Source: Bacillota bacterium (GTDB lineage: Bacteria; Bacillota; Clostridia; Lachnospirales; Lachnospiraceae). From it: DNA of 62,594 bases. Position numbers and translations under genes: made by a program. How positions within the stretch are numbered: position 1 is the stretch's first letter; each line of letters begins with the position of its first letter. The notes under the pieces were generated by a model, which saw only the letters and a list, made by a program, of their open reading frames with translations, was not told where the DNA came from and searched no databases. The stretch covers positions 1-62,594 of the forward strand of contig JAEWAK010000018.1 of the NCBI GenBank assembly GCA_023391695.1, read 5' to 3'. Positions 16,368 through 25,747 of the stretch are shown piece after piece.

Positions 16368-17217
16368 CTGTTTCACCGCCCTTACCAAGCCCAATCGCAT
16401 TTATAGCGTTTTCAAATTCGCTTTTGTTTTTAATATTTATAATTATTCCTGTCACAAGTCTATAAAAAGCACTAAATTTTTCTAGAGCAACTTCCTCATC
16501 ATATTCTCCATGCACAACATCACTTAGTTTACCAAATAAGTTATATCCATTTTCCGAGAATTCTGGAGGAACAATCTTAACTTTTGTATCTACTTCTTCA
16601 AATAGTTTGCTAAATTTTCTTCGCCGTTCTTCTCCTGTTTTTCCATCAATATAAGTGGTTTTTACATTTGCATCTTTTGCCACAAGAACTGTGATTTGTT
16701 CAAAGACTTTTCTTAAATAAACAATAGCTCCTGCCCCAAAACCGTCTCTGGAGGCTCTAAGAGCTTTTTCTAATAATTCAGTAAAATCACCAAACTCTCG
16801 GTTATTTAATTCGGTAACATTATCATTTAATTTATCTACACGTTTTAAAATCCTTACTTTAGGTTCTTCAGAAAACATTTCTTTTACTTCAAGCAATATC
16901 CACACTTGAATAAGTGTTCCACAAGAAGGGCAGCTTAGAAAAGTGTCAATACTAATTAATTCATTATGTATAATTAAGCAATGCATTTTTTCTGATGACA
17001 TAAATGTTCGAGTGTCATCACAAGTTTTACAATAAAAATTTAGTGCAAGCTTACCTGCATCAATTTCTACAAAATCTCCTGATTTAACATAAGTAATGTC
17101 ATCCTCTTCAGATGCGTTTTCTTCAACATCAGTATATTTTTTAATATCTATAAAAGGTAGTGTTGTTATATAATTTGCACTTTTAGGTTTATTTAAAACT
17201 TTAGTCGAAAGGTTCAT
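16360..17217 (-). CDS. Zinc-ribbon / DUF4145-like protein of the type I RM operon
   Basis: 285 aa. Two Cys pairs, CKTC (about 64-67) and CPSCG (about 95-99), form a zinc ribbon. The second half (LLEKALRASRDGFGAGAIVY followed by LRKVFEQI, then VVHGEYDEEVALEKFSAFYR) resembles DUF4145, a domain often fused or adjacent to restriction enzymes. It lies between hsdM and hsdS in the same transcript: its start is 1 bp after the hsdM stop and its end overlaps hsdS. Not a standard subunit; it may modulate the complex or be an added defence function. Confidence 0.75.
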   Translation of the reverse strand: MNLSTKVLNKPKSANYITTLPFIDIKKYTDVEENASEEDDITYVKSGDFVEIDAGKLALNFYCKTCDDTRTFMSSEKMHCLIIHNELISIDTFLSCPSCGTLIQVWILLEVKEMFSEEPKVRILKRVDKLNDNVTELNNREFGDFTELLEKALRASRDGFGAGAIVYLRKVFEQITVLVAKDANVKTTYIDGKTGEERRRKFSKLFEEVDTKVKIVPPEFSENGYNLFGKLSDVVHGEYDEEVALEKFSAFYRLVTGIIINIKNKSEFENAINAIGLGKGGETDE

Positions 17218-17218
17218 G

Positions 17219-18877
17219 TTATGCCCCCTCTATCTCTGCAATGATTGTATCGATTTCTGCTCTGAGGGCATTTTCCTTTTCTACAATCTTTGCGATTTCA
17301 GTATTTAAAACCTTAATATCAACAATTTTTCTTGTATCCTCCTGTTCTACATAGCTTGATACAGAAAGGTTGTAGTCATTTTTTTCAATTTCTTCACTTG
17401 TAGCAAGGTAGGCGAAATACTCTTCCTTTTCTCTTTTGATATAAGCATCTAAAATTGTCTTGATATTATTATTTTCTTCGTTATCTTTAGAAGTGGTTAG
17501 CTTATTGTTGTTTGTAACCTTTAAAAATTCTTTTGATGCATCTATAAACAGAGTTTTATTGTCAATCTTTCCTTTTTTTAGCACCATAATGCAAGTTGCA
17601 ATGTTTGTGCCATAAAACAGATTATCCGGAAGCTGAATAACACACTCTATAAAGTTATTATCTATTAAATATTTTCTAATTTTTTGTTCTGCCCCACCAC
17701 GATACATTATACCTGGAAAGCATACAATAGCAGCCGTACCGCTTGTTGCAAGCCAATGCAAACAGTGCATAATAAAAGCAAAGTCAGCTTTTGATTTTGG
17801 TGCAAGCACTCCAGCAGGAGAGAAACGAGGGTCATTTATCAAAGTTCCGTTGTCAGAACCCTCCCAATTAATTGAGTATGGAGGATTAGAAACGATGGCT
17901 TCAAAAGGTTCATCATCCCAATGTTTTGGATCAATTAAAGTATCGCCGTGTTCAATATCAAACTTATCATAACCGATATCGTGCAAAAACATATTGATTC
18001 TACATAGATTATATGTTGTAATATTTATTTCTTGCCCAAAAAAACCTGTTCTAACATTCTCTTTACCAAGAATTTTGGCAAAATTAAGTAGTAATGAACC
18101 ACTGCCAACAGCTGGGTCATATACCTTATTTACTTCTAATTTTTGTTTTCCGTCATTTCCAACAAGTGCAATTCTAGTTAAAAGTTCTGATACTTCCTGC
18201 GGTGTGAAAAATTCACCACCACTTTTACCCGCATCAGATGCATACATTCCCATCAAAAACTCATAAGCATCACCAAAAGCATCAATTGAGTTATTTTGAT
18301 AATCTCCAAGTTTCATTCCTGCAATGGTTGTAATGATTTTTTTAAGTCTTTTGTTTCGTTTAATAACTGTAGGCCCAAGCTTATTACTGTTTACATCTAT
18401 ATCATCAAAAAGACCTTTAAAATTTTCTTCACTTTGACTACCGATGGCGGATTCTTCAATACGTTTGAATATTTTTTGTAAATCTTCATTTAAGGTCTTA
18501 TCCAAATCATCATCTTCTACCTTTTCGCCTTTTGAAAGGTGCTCTTTTTCGTTTGATTCTGATTTTACAACTTTTGCTGCCAAGGTTTCAAACAAGTCTT
18601 CGGGCAAAATAAAAAAGCCTTTAACATTGACCATTTCATCACGAACCGTTTCAGCCTCTTCTCGAGATAATTTGGCATAATTAAAATCATTATTGCCAGC
18701 TTCTTTTTCACCCATATTAAGGTAATTTGTAATGTTTTCAGAAATATATCTGTAAAAAAGAAAGCCTAAAACATATTGTTTAAAATCCCATCCGTCAACA
18801 CTTCCGCGTAATTCATTTGCCAATTTCCATATAGTGTTATGTAATTCACTTCTTTCTTGGTTTCTGTTATCAGCCAT
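17219..18877 (-). CDS. hsdM: Type I restriction DNA methyltransferase subunit
   Basis: 552 aa. The N-terminal helical domain (HNTIWKLANELRGSVDGWDF and so on) precedes the N6-adenine methylase fold: SAM-binding motif I DPAVGSG at 254-260 (the usual Cys replaced by Val) and catalytic motif IV NPPY at 331-334. It methylates adenine in the site chosen by HsdS and protects host DNA. The ATG at 18877 overlaps the end of the RHH gene by 8 bp, so the operon begins with that regulator. Confidence 0.97.
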   Translation of the reverse strand: MADNRNQERSELHNTIWKLANELRGSVDGWDFKQYVLGFLFYRYISENITNYLNMGEKEAGNNDFNYAKLSREEAETVRDEMVNVKGFFILPEDLFETLAAKVVKSESNEKEHLSKGEKVEDDDLDKTLNEDLQKIFKRIEESAIGSQSEENFKGLFDDIDVNSNKLGPTVIKRNKRLKKIITTIAGMKLGDYQNNSIDAFGDAYEFLMGMYASDAGKSGGEFFTPQEVSELLTRIALVGNDGKQKLEVNKVYDPAVGSGSLLLNFAKILGKENVRTGFFGQEINITTYNLCRINMFLHDIGYDKFDIEHGDTLIDPKHWDDEPFEAIVSNPPYSINWEGSDNGTLINDPRFSPAGVLAPKSKADFAFIMHCLHWLATSGTAAIVCFPGIMYRGGAEQKIRKYLIDNNFIECVIQLPDNLFYGTNIATCIMVLKKGKIDNKTLFIDASKEFLKVTNNNKLTTSKDNEENNNIKTILDAYIKREKEEYFAYLATSEEIEKNDYNLSVSSYVEQEDTRKIVDIKVLNTEIAKIVEKENALRAEIDTIIAEIEGA

Positions 18878-19082
18878 TGCTTTTTCCTCCAGTTATACTT
18901 TTTATGGTCTTCATATATTGTTCAGGGTTGGCGAGATACGCTTCAGCAGCTTCGTTAAAGAAATTAGCGAGCGAACTATCACACTCAGTTAGTTTCACCT
19001 TTAAATCCTTATGAATTTGTACCGGCAAACGAACTTGCACTTGTTTGTCTCGTTCCTGTGAAATATTCATTTTTTTAGGCAC
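18870..19082 (-). CDS. Ribbon-helix-helix (CopG-type) regulator heading the RM operon
   Basis: 70 aa from a GTG start at 19082, chosen because AGGAGG lies 8 bases upstream; the later ATG has no such site. The beta strand KQVQVRLPVQIHKDL is followed by two helices, the RHH fold, and the tail LANPEQYMKTIKSITGG is solvent-like. It should dimerise and bind the ATATCATGATA repeats in its own promoter, giving autoregulated expression of restriction and modification. Alternatively it is the antitoxin-like part of a lost pair. Confidence 0.8.
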   Translation of the reverse strand: MPKKMNISQERDKQVQVRLPVQIHKDLKVKLTECDSSLANFFNEAAEAYLANPEQYMKTIKSITGGKSNG

Positions 19083-19100
19083 TCGCTCCACCTCCTAATG

Positions 19101-19150
19101 ATATCATGATACATAGATATAATAATATCATGATATTATAAAAAATTCAA
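19101..19150 (-). promoter_or_regulatory. RM operon promoter with two palindromic operators
   Basis: Minus strand TTGAAT (19145-19150), 17 bp, TATTAT (19122-19127). The palindrome ATATCATGATAT at 19125-19136 overlaps the -10 and spacer. A second copy, ATATCATGATA, lies at 19101-19111 near the transcription start, 24 bp away. Binding of the RHH protein here would block transcription. Confidence 0.78.
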
Positions 19151-19642
19151 TAAATTCTTTCTGTTTAGCAGGAAATAGTCGTAAAGACAAGGAACTTATC
19201 GTCCCCTGTCTTTATCCCTATCTTTCCTCTGCATATCCAGTCCTGTTTCGTAAACCTTCTGATAATCCTCATATCACTCATCAAAGTCCATATCAACTCC
19301 TAATTTCTTCAATACAGCAGTATGAAGTGCCAGATTATAATGATTATCATCCACTCGGAATTCAAATAGATTTACCTTCTCAGACACTGTCAAATACCAG
19401 TAAGATAAACCTTCTTCCTGTAACTCATTACAGATTCGTTCAGCATTCTTACTAATACTAACTTGCGGATGGCATCATTAGTGCCAATGATTATTTTGAA
19501 TGGAAGATTACATGGCCACATGCCTAAGCTCTTCCGAGAGAATTTTATACAAAATCTGTGATTTTGCACAAAAAAGTGAGATTTTCTTATTCATAGAATA
19601 GATGTCCGCATAGTACCAAAATAGTACCAAACGACATAAAGA
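19151..19642. other. Island end with decayed coding sequence
   Basis: On the minus strand a frame from about 19470 to 19285 reads as an ordinary protein (ELQEEGLSYWYLTVSEKVNL, then FEFRVDDNHYNLALHTAVLK and so on) ending at a TGA, after which YEDYQKVYETGLDMQRKDRD continues in frame. It has no start and is a remnant of unknown family. The rest is the non-coding right end of the island. Confidence 0.45.
19612..19630 (+). repeat. Paired AGTACCAA repeats at the island right end
   Basis: AGTACCAA at 19612-19619 and 19623-19630, starts 11 bp apart, as at 8991-9009. About 60 bp from the guaA attachment core. They fit arm-type sites for a tyrosine recombinase. Confidence 0.6.
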
Positions 19643-19681
19643 GAGCCCACAAATCCTTATTTTACAAGGCTTTGCGGGCTC
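19643..19681 (-). terminator. guaA terminator
   Basis: Stem GAGCCC-CAAA-CCTT with complementary AAGG-TTTG-GGGCTC and two single mismatches, 7-nt loop, then a T-rich run on the minus strand. Located 8 bp after the guaA stop. Confidence 0.8.
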
Positions 19682-19688
19682 AAAATTT

Positions 19689-21224
19689 TTATTCAAACTC
19701 AATCGTTGCCGGCGGCTTGCCCGTGCAGTCATAGAGGACTCTGTTAATATGCTTTACTTCATTTACAATTCTGGATGACACTTTGCCAAGTACTTCCCAG
19801 GGAAGTTCTGCTGCTTCCGCAGTCATAAAGTCTGTTGTGGTTACGGCACGCAGGGCCACTGCGTAATCATAGGTTCTCTCATCTCCCATGACACCTACGG
19901 AACGCATATTGGTAAGGGCTGCAAAGTACTGTCCGATACTTCTGTCAAGACCGGCGTTGGCAATCTCTTCACGGTAGATGGCATCCGCTTCCTGGAGGAT
20001 TTTGATTTTTTCTTCCGTTACTTCACCGATTATACGGATGGCAAGGCCGGGGCCGGGGAAGGGCTGTCTGAATACCAGTTTTTCAGGAATTCCAAGTTCC
20101 AGGCCTGCTTTTCTTACCTCATCCTTAAACAGGTTGCGCAGAGGTTCGATAATCTCTTTAAAGTCCACATAATCCGGCAGTCCGCCAACATTGTGATGGC
20201 TCTTAATGACAGCGGATTTGCCAAGGCCGCTCTCAATTACGTCCGGATAAATGGTTCCCTGAACCAGGAAATCCACGGTTCCTATCTTCTTTGCTTCTTC
20301 TTCAAATACACGAATGAATTCTTCACCGATAATCTTTCTCTTCGCTTCCGGTTCAGAAACACCTGCCAATTTATCATAAAATCTCTGTTGGACATTTACA
20401 CGGACAAAATTGACGTCAAATTGCTCCGTAAAGACTTTTTCAACTTCATCTCCTTCATTTTTACGCAACAGGCCATGGTCTACAAAAATACAGGTTAACT
20501 GTTTTCCCACTGCTTTACTGATCATGACTGCCGCAACAGAGGAATCTACACCGCCGGATAAGGCACATAAGATTTTTTTATCGCCGATCTTCTCTTTTAA
20601 AGCTTTAATGGACTGCTCTGTAAAGGAATCCATCTTCCAGTCCCCGGCACAGTTACATACCTTATAGAGGAAATTGTAAAGCATTTTGGTACCTTCCTGG
20701 GTGTGGACAACCTCCGGATGGAACTGTACGCCATATAAATTCCGGGAAGGTTTCTCCAAACCAGCTACCGGACAGGAATCGGAATGGGCGGATACGGTAA
20801 AACCCTCAGGTAATACTTCAACATAATCCGTATGGCTCATCCAACAGACGGAGCTTTCCGTTACACCTTCAAATAATTTGGAATCTCTGTTCACCGTCAC
20901 TTCCGTTTTACCATATTCCCTGACAGGTGCCTTGGATACCTTGCCGCCTAATAAATAGGTCATTAACTGGCAGCCGTAGCAGATTCCCAGAATCGGAATG
21001 CCTAATTCAAATATCTCCTTGTCGCAGGTAGGCGAGTCTTCTGCATAAACACTGGCCGGGCCTCCGGTAAATATAATGCCCTTGGGATTAATTTCTTTTA
21101 TTCTCTCAAGACATGTGTTATAAGGCAATACTTCACAATATACGTCACATTCCCTTACTCTTCTGGCAATCAGCTGGTTATACTGGCCGCCAAAATCCAA
21201 CACAATTACAATTTCCTTATCCAC
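19689..21224 (-). CDS. guaA: GMP synthase (glutamine-hydrolysing)
   Basis: 511 aa, normal length. The class I amidotransferase domain has GICYGCQLM (nucleophile Cys near 81) and FHPEV; the ATP pyrophosphatase domain has LSGGVDSSV near 223-231. The C-terminal dimerisation domain ends KPPATIEFE. It converts XMP to GMP with glutamine and ATP. The last codons form the attachment core of the tandem islands; the reading frame and stop are intact, so insertion has preserved the gene. Confidence 0.98.
   Translation of the reverse strand: MDKEIVIVLDFGGQYNQLIARRVRECDVYCEVLPYNTCLERIKEINPKGIIFTGGPASVYAEDSPTCDKEIFELGIPILGICYGCQLMTYLLGGKVSKAPVREYGKTEVTVNRDSKLFEGVTESSVCWMSHTDYVEVLPEGFTVSAHSDSCPVAGLEKPSRNLYGVQFHPEVVHTQEGTKMLYNFLYKVCNCAGDWKMDSFTEQSIKALKEKIGDKKILCALSGGVDSSVAAVMISKAVGKQLTCIFVDHGLLRKNEGDEVEKVFTEQFDVNFVRVNVQQRFYDKLAGVSEPEAKRKIIGEEFIRVFEEEAKKIGTVDFLVQGTIYPDVIESGLGKSAVIKSHHNVGGLPDYVDFKEIIEPLRNLFKDEVRKAGLELGIPEKLVFRQPFPGPGLAIRIIGEVTEEKIKILQEADAIYREEIANAGLDRSIGQYFAALTNMRSVGVMGDERTYDYAVALRAVTTTDFMTAEAAELPWEVLGKVSSRIVNEVKHINRVLYDCTGKPPATIEFE
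19690..19700 (-). other. Island attachment core at the guaA 3' end
   Basis: GAGTTTGAATA, codons for Glu-Phe-Glu and the start of the stop codon. Repeated at 8875-8885 and (10 bp) 4911-4920. guaA 3' ends are an established integration hotspot for genomic islands. Confidence 0.65.
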
Positions 21225-21325
21225 TTGTTTTTCCTCCTAACAGATTCATCGTCACTTAGTAACTGATTCACTTAAAACATATAGCCTATTTTACAACATT
21301 TATTTCATGAACACCAGTACAAAAT

Positions 21326-21354
21326 ATTATATTATACTGTCAAAATCTGTGCAA
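21326..21354 (-). promoter_or_regulatory. guaA promoter
   Basis: Minus strand TTGCAC (21349-21354), 17 bp, TATAAT (21326-21331). The leader to the guaA ATG is about 95 nt; no purine riboswitch core was recognised in it. Confidence 0.65.
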
Positions 21355-22080
21355 CTTATCTATACGCTGTGAACAAAATTCCTATCATAGGATGTATGGC
21401 AGTATATAAACAGCACCTTTTATCGGAAATTTAATGAACTCTCTCTGATAAGTTATCCCCTGGAGCTTGTTTGAAAAATCATTGCACCGTTCTGAACGCT
21501 CTACTTTGCGGCATGCTGCACAATTTCGAGATCACAGCCCCGCTACGCATCCAAAATCGTTTCTTGCCTCCTACAAAGTGGAGCATCCAGTCCGGTATAA
21601 GCATTTTTCAAGCACACTCCAGGAACAGATTCCTGTCCCTGGAGCCCAGCCTACGAAGTTATAAAACACTACCTTTGCCGGAAATTTAAGAATCATTCTC
21701 AAATAATCTATGCAATAGAAGCAGACTCCTATTCCTATTGTCCAATGTATGGCCATATATAACACCGCCTTAAATCAGAAAGTCGAGAAGCAGTTTCCAA
21801 TAAATCACATTATGTATATAGTATATCCTTATCTCCAGATTTGAACAAATTAAAGGATAAACAACTCTGTTTTTCTATTATAACTCTTGCAAGATAATTG
21901 TATCATTTTGTAAGATAACTGTATTCATTTTATAAGAAAACTATATTCATTTTGTTGAATTTTTAAAATCGAACGAAAGCTGAATATTACATGATACACT
22001 CATGTAACCATAAGAGAACTGCTGCTAAAAACAGAAATGATTTCCGCCTTCTTTGCAGCAGTCCTATATACTAAAATATA
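21355..22080. repeat. Repeat-rich intergenic region between guaA and yfbR
   Basis: No supported gene. A dispersed repeat copy at 21461-21630 matches 332-510. Around it, 21371-21430 and 21700-21770 are similar to each other (ATTCCTAT, ATGTATGGC, TATATAA, CACC-TTTT/CACCGCC), as is 34600-34640. The arrangement suggests nested or duplicated elements. The hairpin-like sequence near 22020-22070 may end yfbR transcription. Confidence 0.55.
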
Positions 22081-22662
22081 TTATTTTAATTCATCCAAAT
22101 TTTTATTATAAGAAGGCAGGAATTCCTCCATGAAAATATCAATTTCTTTCAGCTGCATTTCTGCCAAAGTCTTAGTAAGACTTGTTTTAGCACTGGTAAA
22201 TTCCTTGTTGCCTGCATTTTCTTCCTGGATACATTTAATTAAAGCTGAGAGCTTATCGGCAGCCTTAACCAGCCTCCATAGATACTCTTCCCCTTCCCCG
22301 GGAAAGAATACGGATTCGTAGGAATCCTTTAAATCCTCCGGCAGCATATTAAGTAAGCGCTTGGCAGCAACCTGTTCCAGCTCTTTAAAAGCAGCCTCAA
22401 TCTCATTATTGTAATACTTAACCGGAGTAGGCATATCCCCAGTGATTATCTCCGTGGAATCATGATATAATCCGATCAAAGCCGCCTTTTCCGCATTCAG
22501 GCGGTTATTTAGGCGGTTATTGCTTATAACAGCCAGGGCATGTGCTAACATACTGACTTCCAGGGAATGCTCCGAGATATTCTCTGTCTGGGAGTTACGC
22601 ATGAGGGCCCAGCGTTCTATATATTTCATTCTGGACATCATGGCAAAAAAGTGACTTTCCAT
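22081..22662 (-). CDS. yfbR: YfbR-like 5'-deoxynucleotidase (HD domain)
   Basis: 193 aa, standard length. Metal ligands are the HD-family set: H in ISEHSLEVSMLAH (about 30), the HD pair in GLYHDSTEIITGD (about 67-68) and a late D in KAADKLSAL (about 134). YfbR removes phosphate from deoxynucleoside 5'-monophosphates in the cytoplasm. A small internal repeat, NNRLNNRLN, lengthens one loop. Stand-alone gene upstream of the uvr pair's 3' end. Confidence 0.88.
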   Translation of the reverse strand: MESHFFAMMSRMKYIERWALMRNSQTENISEHSLEVSMLAHALAVISNNRLNNRLNAEKAALIGLYHDSTEIITGDMPTPVKYYNNEIEAAFKELEQVAAKRLLNMLPEDLKDSYESVFFPGEGEEYLWRLVKAADKLSALIKCIQEENAGNKEFTSAKTSLTKTLAEMQLKEIDIFMEEFLPSYNKNLDELK

Positions 22663-22773
22663 ATATACTCCATTCTATAAATCTCTGTTATTGTCTTCCG
22701 CTTTTTCCCGGGCACTGCATCTTAAAAAAACTCCGTATTCTATTAGTTTGTTTTTATTCTCAAATTACTATTC

Positions 22774-25635
22774 TCAAATTACCTTTAAATTGTCTTTTTG
22801 ATAATCTTCCAACTGCCTTTTTACATAGATGCCGGTATAAGAATTCTTATTCTCGGCAATCTCTTCCGGCGTTCCCTGGGCTATTACTGTTCCGCCCTTA
22901 TCCCCGCCTTCCGGGCCCATATCAATAATATAATCCGCTGTCTTAATAACATCCAGATTATGTTCAATTACCACAACGGAGTTGCCTCCCTCGGAAAGCC
23001 TTCTTAAAATTTCAATTAATTTATGGACATCTGCAAAATGAAGTCCGGTAGTCGGTTCATCCAGAATATAGATAGTCTTGCCGGTACTGCGTTTACTTAA
23101 TTCGGTAGCCAGTTTGATTCTCTGTGCCTCACCGCCGGACAGGGTGGTAGAGGGTTGTCCAAGCCTAATGTAGGATAAGCCTACGTCATAAAGGGTTTCT
23201 ATCTTCCTGCGGATGGAGGGCATATTCTCGAAGAACTTCATGGCTTCTTCCACGGTCATATCCAGTACATCATAGATATTCTTGCCTTTATACCTCACTT
23301 CCAGGGTTTCACGGTTATACCGTTTCCCGCCGCATACTTCACAGGGTACATATACATCGGGCAGGAAGTTCATCTCGATTTTAATGATGCCGTCGCCGCT
23401 GCAGGCTTCACAGCGTCCGCCTTTTACATTAAAGCTGAAACGTCCTTTGCTGTAGCCTTTCATCTTGGCATCGGGAGTAGCGGAAAATAAATCCCTTATC
23501 TGGTCAAATACACCGGTATAGGTAGCCGGATTGGACCTTGGGGTCCTTCCGATCGGTGACTGGTCAATATTGATTACCTTATCCAGTTTGTCAATGCCGA
23601 TCATATCCTCATGTTTTCCCGGAATACAGCGTGCCCTGTTAAGGTCCCTGGCCAGACGTTTATATAAAATCTCGGTTATGAGGGAACTCTTACCGGAACC
23701 GGATACTCCGGTAATACAGGTCATAACACCAAGAGGCACATCTACCGTAACATTTCTAAGATTATTTTCCCTGGCACCTTTAATGGTTAAAAAGCCGGTT
23801 GGCTGCCTTCTTATCTCAGGAACGGGAATCCTGATTCTTCCGCTTAAATACGCTCCGGTTATGGATTCTTCCACCTTCATGATTTCCTCTGCCGTACCTG
23901 CGGCGATAACTTCACCGCCGTGCTCACCGGCACCCGGACCGATATCAATAATATAATCAGCCGCAAACATGGTATCCTCATCGTGTTCCACTACAATCAA
24001 GGTATTCCCTAAATCTTTTAAATTCTTTAAAGTTTTTAATAACTTGTCATTATCCCGCTGATGAAGTCCGATACTGGGTTCATCCAGGATATAAGCAACC
24101 CCTACCAGGCCGGAGCCAATCTGAGTTGCCAGACGGATTCTCTGTGCTTCCCCGCCGGACAAGGAACCGGTAGCCCTTGATAAGGACAGGTAATCCAGCC
24201 CCACATCCATTAAGAATCCGACTCTGGCCCTGATTTCTTTTAAAACCAGTTCACCGATCTTCATCTGGGTCGGTGTAAGCTCCATGTTTCTCATAAAATC
24301 ATTCAGATCCCGGATGGAATACTCCGTAACCTCGGAAATATTTTTATCGTTAATGGTAACGGCCAGAGATTCTCTTTTTAGACGCCTTCCGCCGCATTCT
24401 TTACAGGGCGTGGTTCTCATGAAGCTTTCATATTCCTGTCTGGTCGTCTCCGAAGCGGTTTCCCGGTAACGCCTCTCCACATTACGGATCAGGCCTTCAA
24501 AAGCCACATCATAAACACCTTCCCCGCGCTGACCCCTGTAATGTACTTTAACAGAACGCCCGTCGGTGCCGTGCATGATCATGTGTTTGATCTTTTCGGG
24601 CAGATCCTTATACGGTGTATCCAGGCTGAATTTATATTCCTTTGCCAAAGCTTCCAGGGTACATCTTGTATAGCTGGATTTATCCACGGCAGACTGCCAG
24701 CCAAGCACCGCAATGGCACCTTCTGCCAGACTGAGGGAATGATCCGGGATTAAAAGTTCCTCGTCAAATTCCATCTTAAATCCAAGCCCATGGCACTCCG
24801 GGCAGGCACCAAAGGGATTGTTAAAGGAAAAGCTTCTCGGTTCGATCTCATCAATACTGATCCCGCAGTCCGGGCAGGCAAAATTCTGGCTGAAAGTAAG
24901 GGGGGCTTTGTCCTGTATGTCTACGATCAATAAACCTTCCGCAAGCTTTAAGGCACTTTCGACGGAATCGGAAAGCCTTTTCTCAATACCTTCCCTTACT
25001 ACAAGACGGTCTATAATTATTTCTATATTGTGCTTAATATTCTTCTCTAATTTTATCTCTTCCGATAATTCATAAAGATGCCCGTCTACCATGACACGGA
25101 CATAACCGCTTTTCTTGGCCTGTTCAAATAACTTAACGTGCTCCCCTTTTCTTCCCCTGACTACCGGGGCCAGTATCTGGATCCTGCTGCCGTTTTCAAG
25201 GCGCATAATTTCATCCACCATCTGGTCTACGGTCTGCTTTTTGATCTCTTTACCGCACTTAGGGCAGTGGGGAATACCGATCCTGGCATATAAAAGACGG
25301 AAATAATCATAGATTTCCGTTACCGTTCCTACGGTAGAACGCGGGTTGCGGTTGGTGGATTTCTGGTCAATGGAAATAGCCGGGGATAAGCCTTCAATAC
25401 TTTCCACATTGGGCTTTTCCATCTGGCCTAAAAACTGTCTGGCATAGGAAGACAGGGATTCCATATATCTTCTCTGCCCCTCCGCATAAATCGTATCGAA
25501 TGCCAAAGAGGATTTGCCGGAACCGCTTAAACCGGTTAGTACCACGAATTCGTCCCTTGGAATATTAACACTGATATTCTTCAGGTTATGTTCTTTTGCA
25601 CCTCTTATTTTAATATAATGTTTCTTTTCAGCCAT
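22774..25635 (-). CDS. uvrA: Excinuclease ABC subunit A
   Basis: 953 aa, full length. Two ABC cassettes: Walker A GLSGSGKSS near 34-42 and GVSGSGKSS near 645, signature motifs SLSGGEAQR and TLSGGEAQR, and two Walker B DEP motifs. Zinc fingers CPKCGKEI and CEACSGDG ... CEVCGGKRY are complete. It scans DNA for bulky damage and loads UvrB. It follows uvrB with a gap of about 110 bp and the two are probably one transcript under the promoter at 28096-28124. Confidence 0.98.
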   Translation of the reverse strand: MAEKKHYIKIRGAKEHNLKNISVNIPRDEFVVLTGLSGSGKSSLAFDTIYAEGQRRYMESLSSYARQFLGQMEKPNVESIEGLSPAISIDQKSTNRNPRSTVGTVTEIYDYFRLLYARIGIPHCPKCGKEIKKQTVDQMVDEIMRLENGSRIQILAPVVRGRKGEHVKLFEQAKKSGYVRVMVDGHLYELSEEIKLEKNIKHNIEIIIDRLVVREGIEKRLSDSVESALKLAEGLLIVDIQDKAPLTFSQNFACPDCGISIDEIEPRSFSFNNPFGACPECHGLGFKMEFDEELLIPDHSLSLAEGAIAVLGWQSAVDKSSYTRCTLEALAKEYKFSLDTPYKDLPEKIKHMIMHGTDGRSVKVHYRGQRGEGVYDVAFEGLIRNVERRYRETASETTRQEYESFMRTTPCKECGGRRLKRESLAVTINDKNISEVTEYSIRDLNDFMRNMELTPTQMKIGELVLKEIRARVGFLMDVGLDYLSLSRATGSLSGGEAQRIRLATQIGSGLVGVAYILDEPSIGLHQRDNDKLLKTLKNLKDLGNTLIVVEHDEDTMFAADYIIDIGPGAGEHGGEVIAAGTAEEIMKVEESITGAYLSGRIRIPVPEIRRQPTGFLTIKGARENNLRNVTVDVPLGVMTCITGVSGSGKSSLITEILYKRLARDLNRARCIPGKHEDMIGIDKLDKVINIDQSPIGRTPRSNPATYTGVFDQIRDLFSATPDAKMKGYSKGRFSFNVKGGRCEACSGDGIIKIEMNFLPDVYVPCEVCGGKRYNRETLEVRYKGKNIYDVLDMTVEEAMKFFENMPSIRRKIETLYDVGLSYIRLGQPSTTLSGGEAQRIKLATELSKRSTGKTIYILDEPTTGLHFADVHKLIEILRRLSEGGNSVVVIEHNLDVIKTADYIIDMGPEGGDKGGTVIAQGTPEEIAENKNSYTGIYVKRQLEDYQKDNLKVI

Positions 25636-25747
25636 TTTACACCTGTACCTTTCAATTATCCATGGCCTGTTCTGTAAGGAATAAGCCTTTCATCCTTGTA
25701 TTGTCAAATCGGATGATTTAACCTGTATGGCCAAACCATTTAACCGT

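Noticed and set aside
21225..21460. Purine riboswitch in the guaA leader
   Set aside because: The conserved core and paired stems of the purine riboswitch were not found; leader too short after the promoter.
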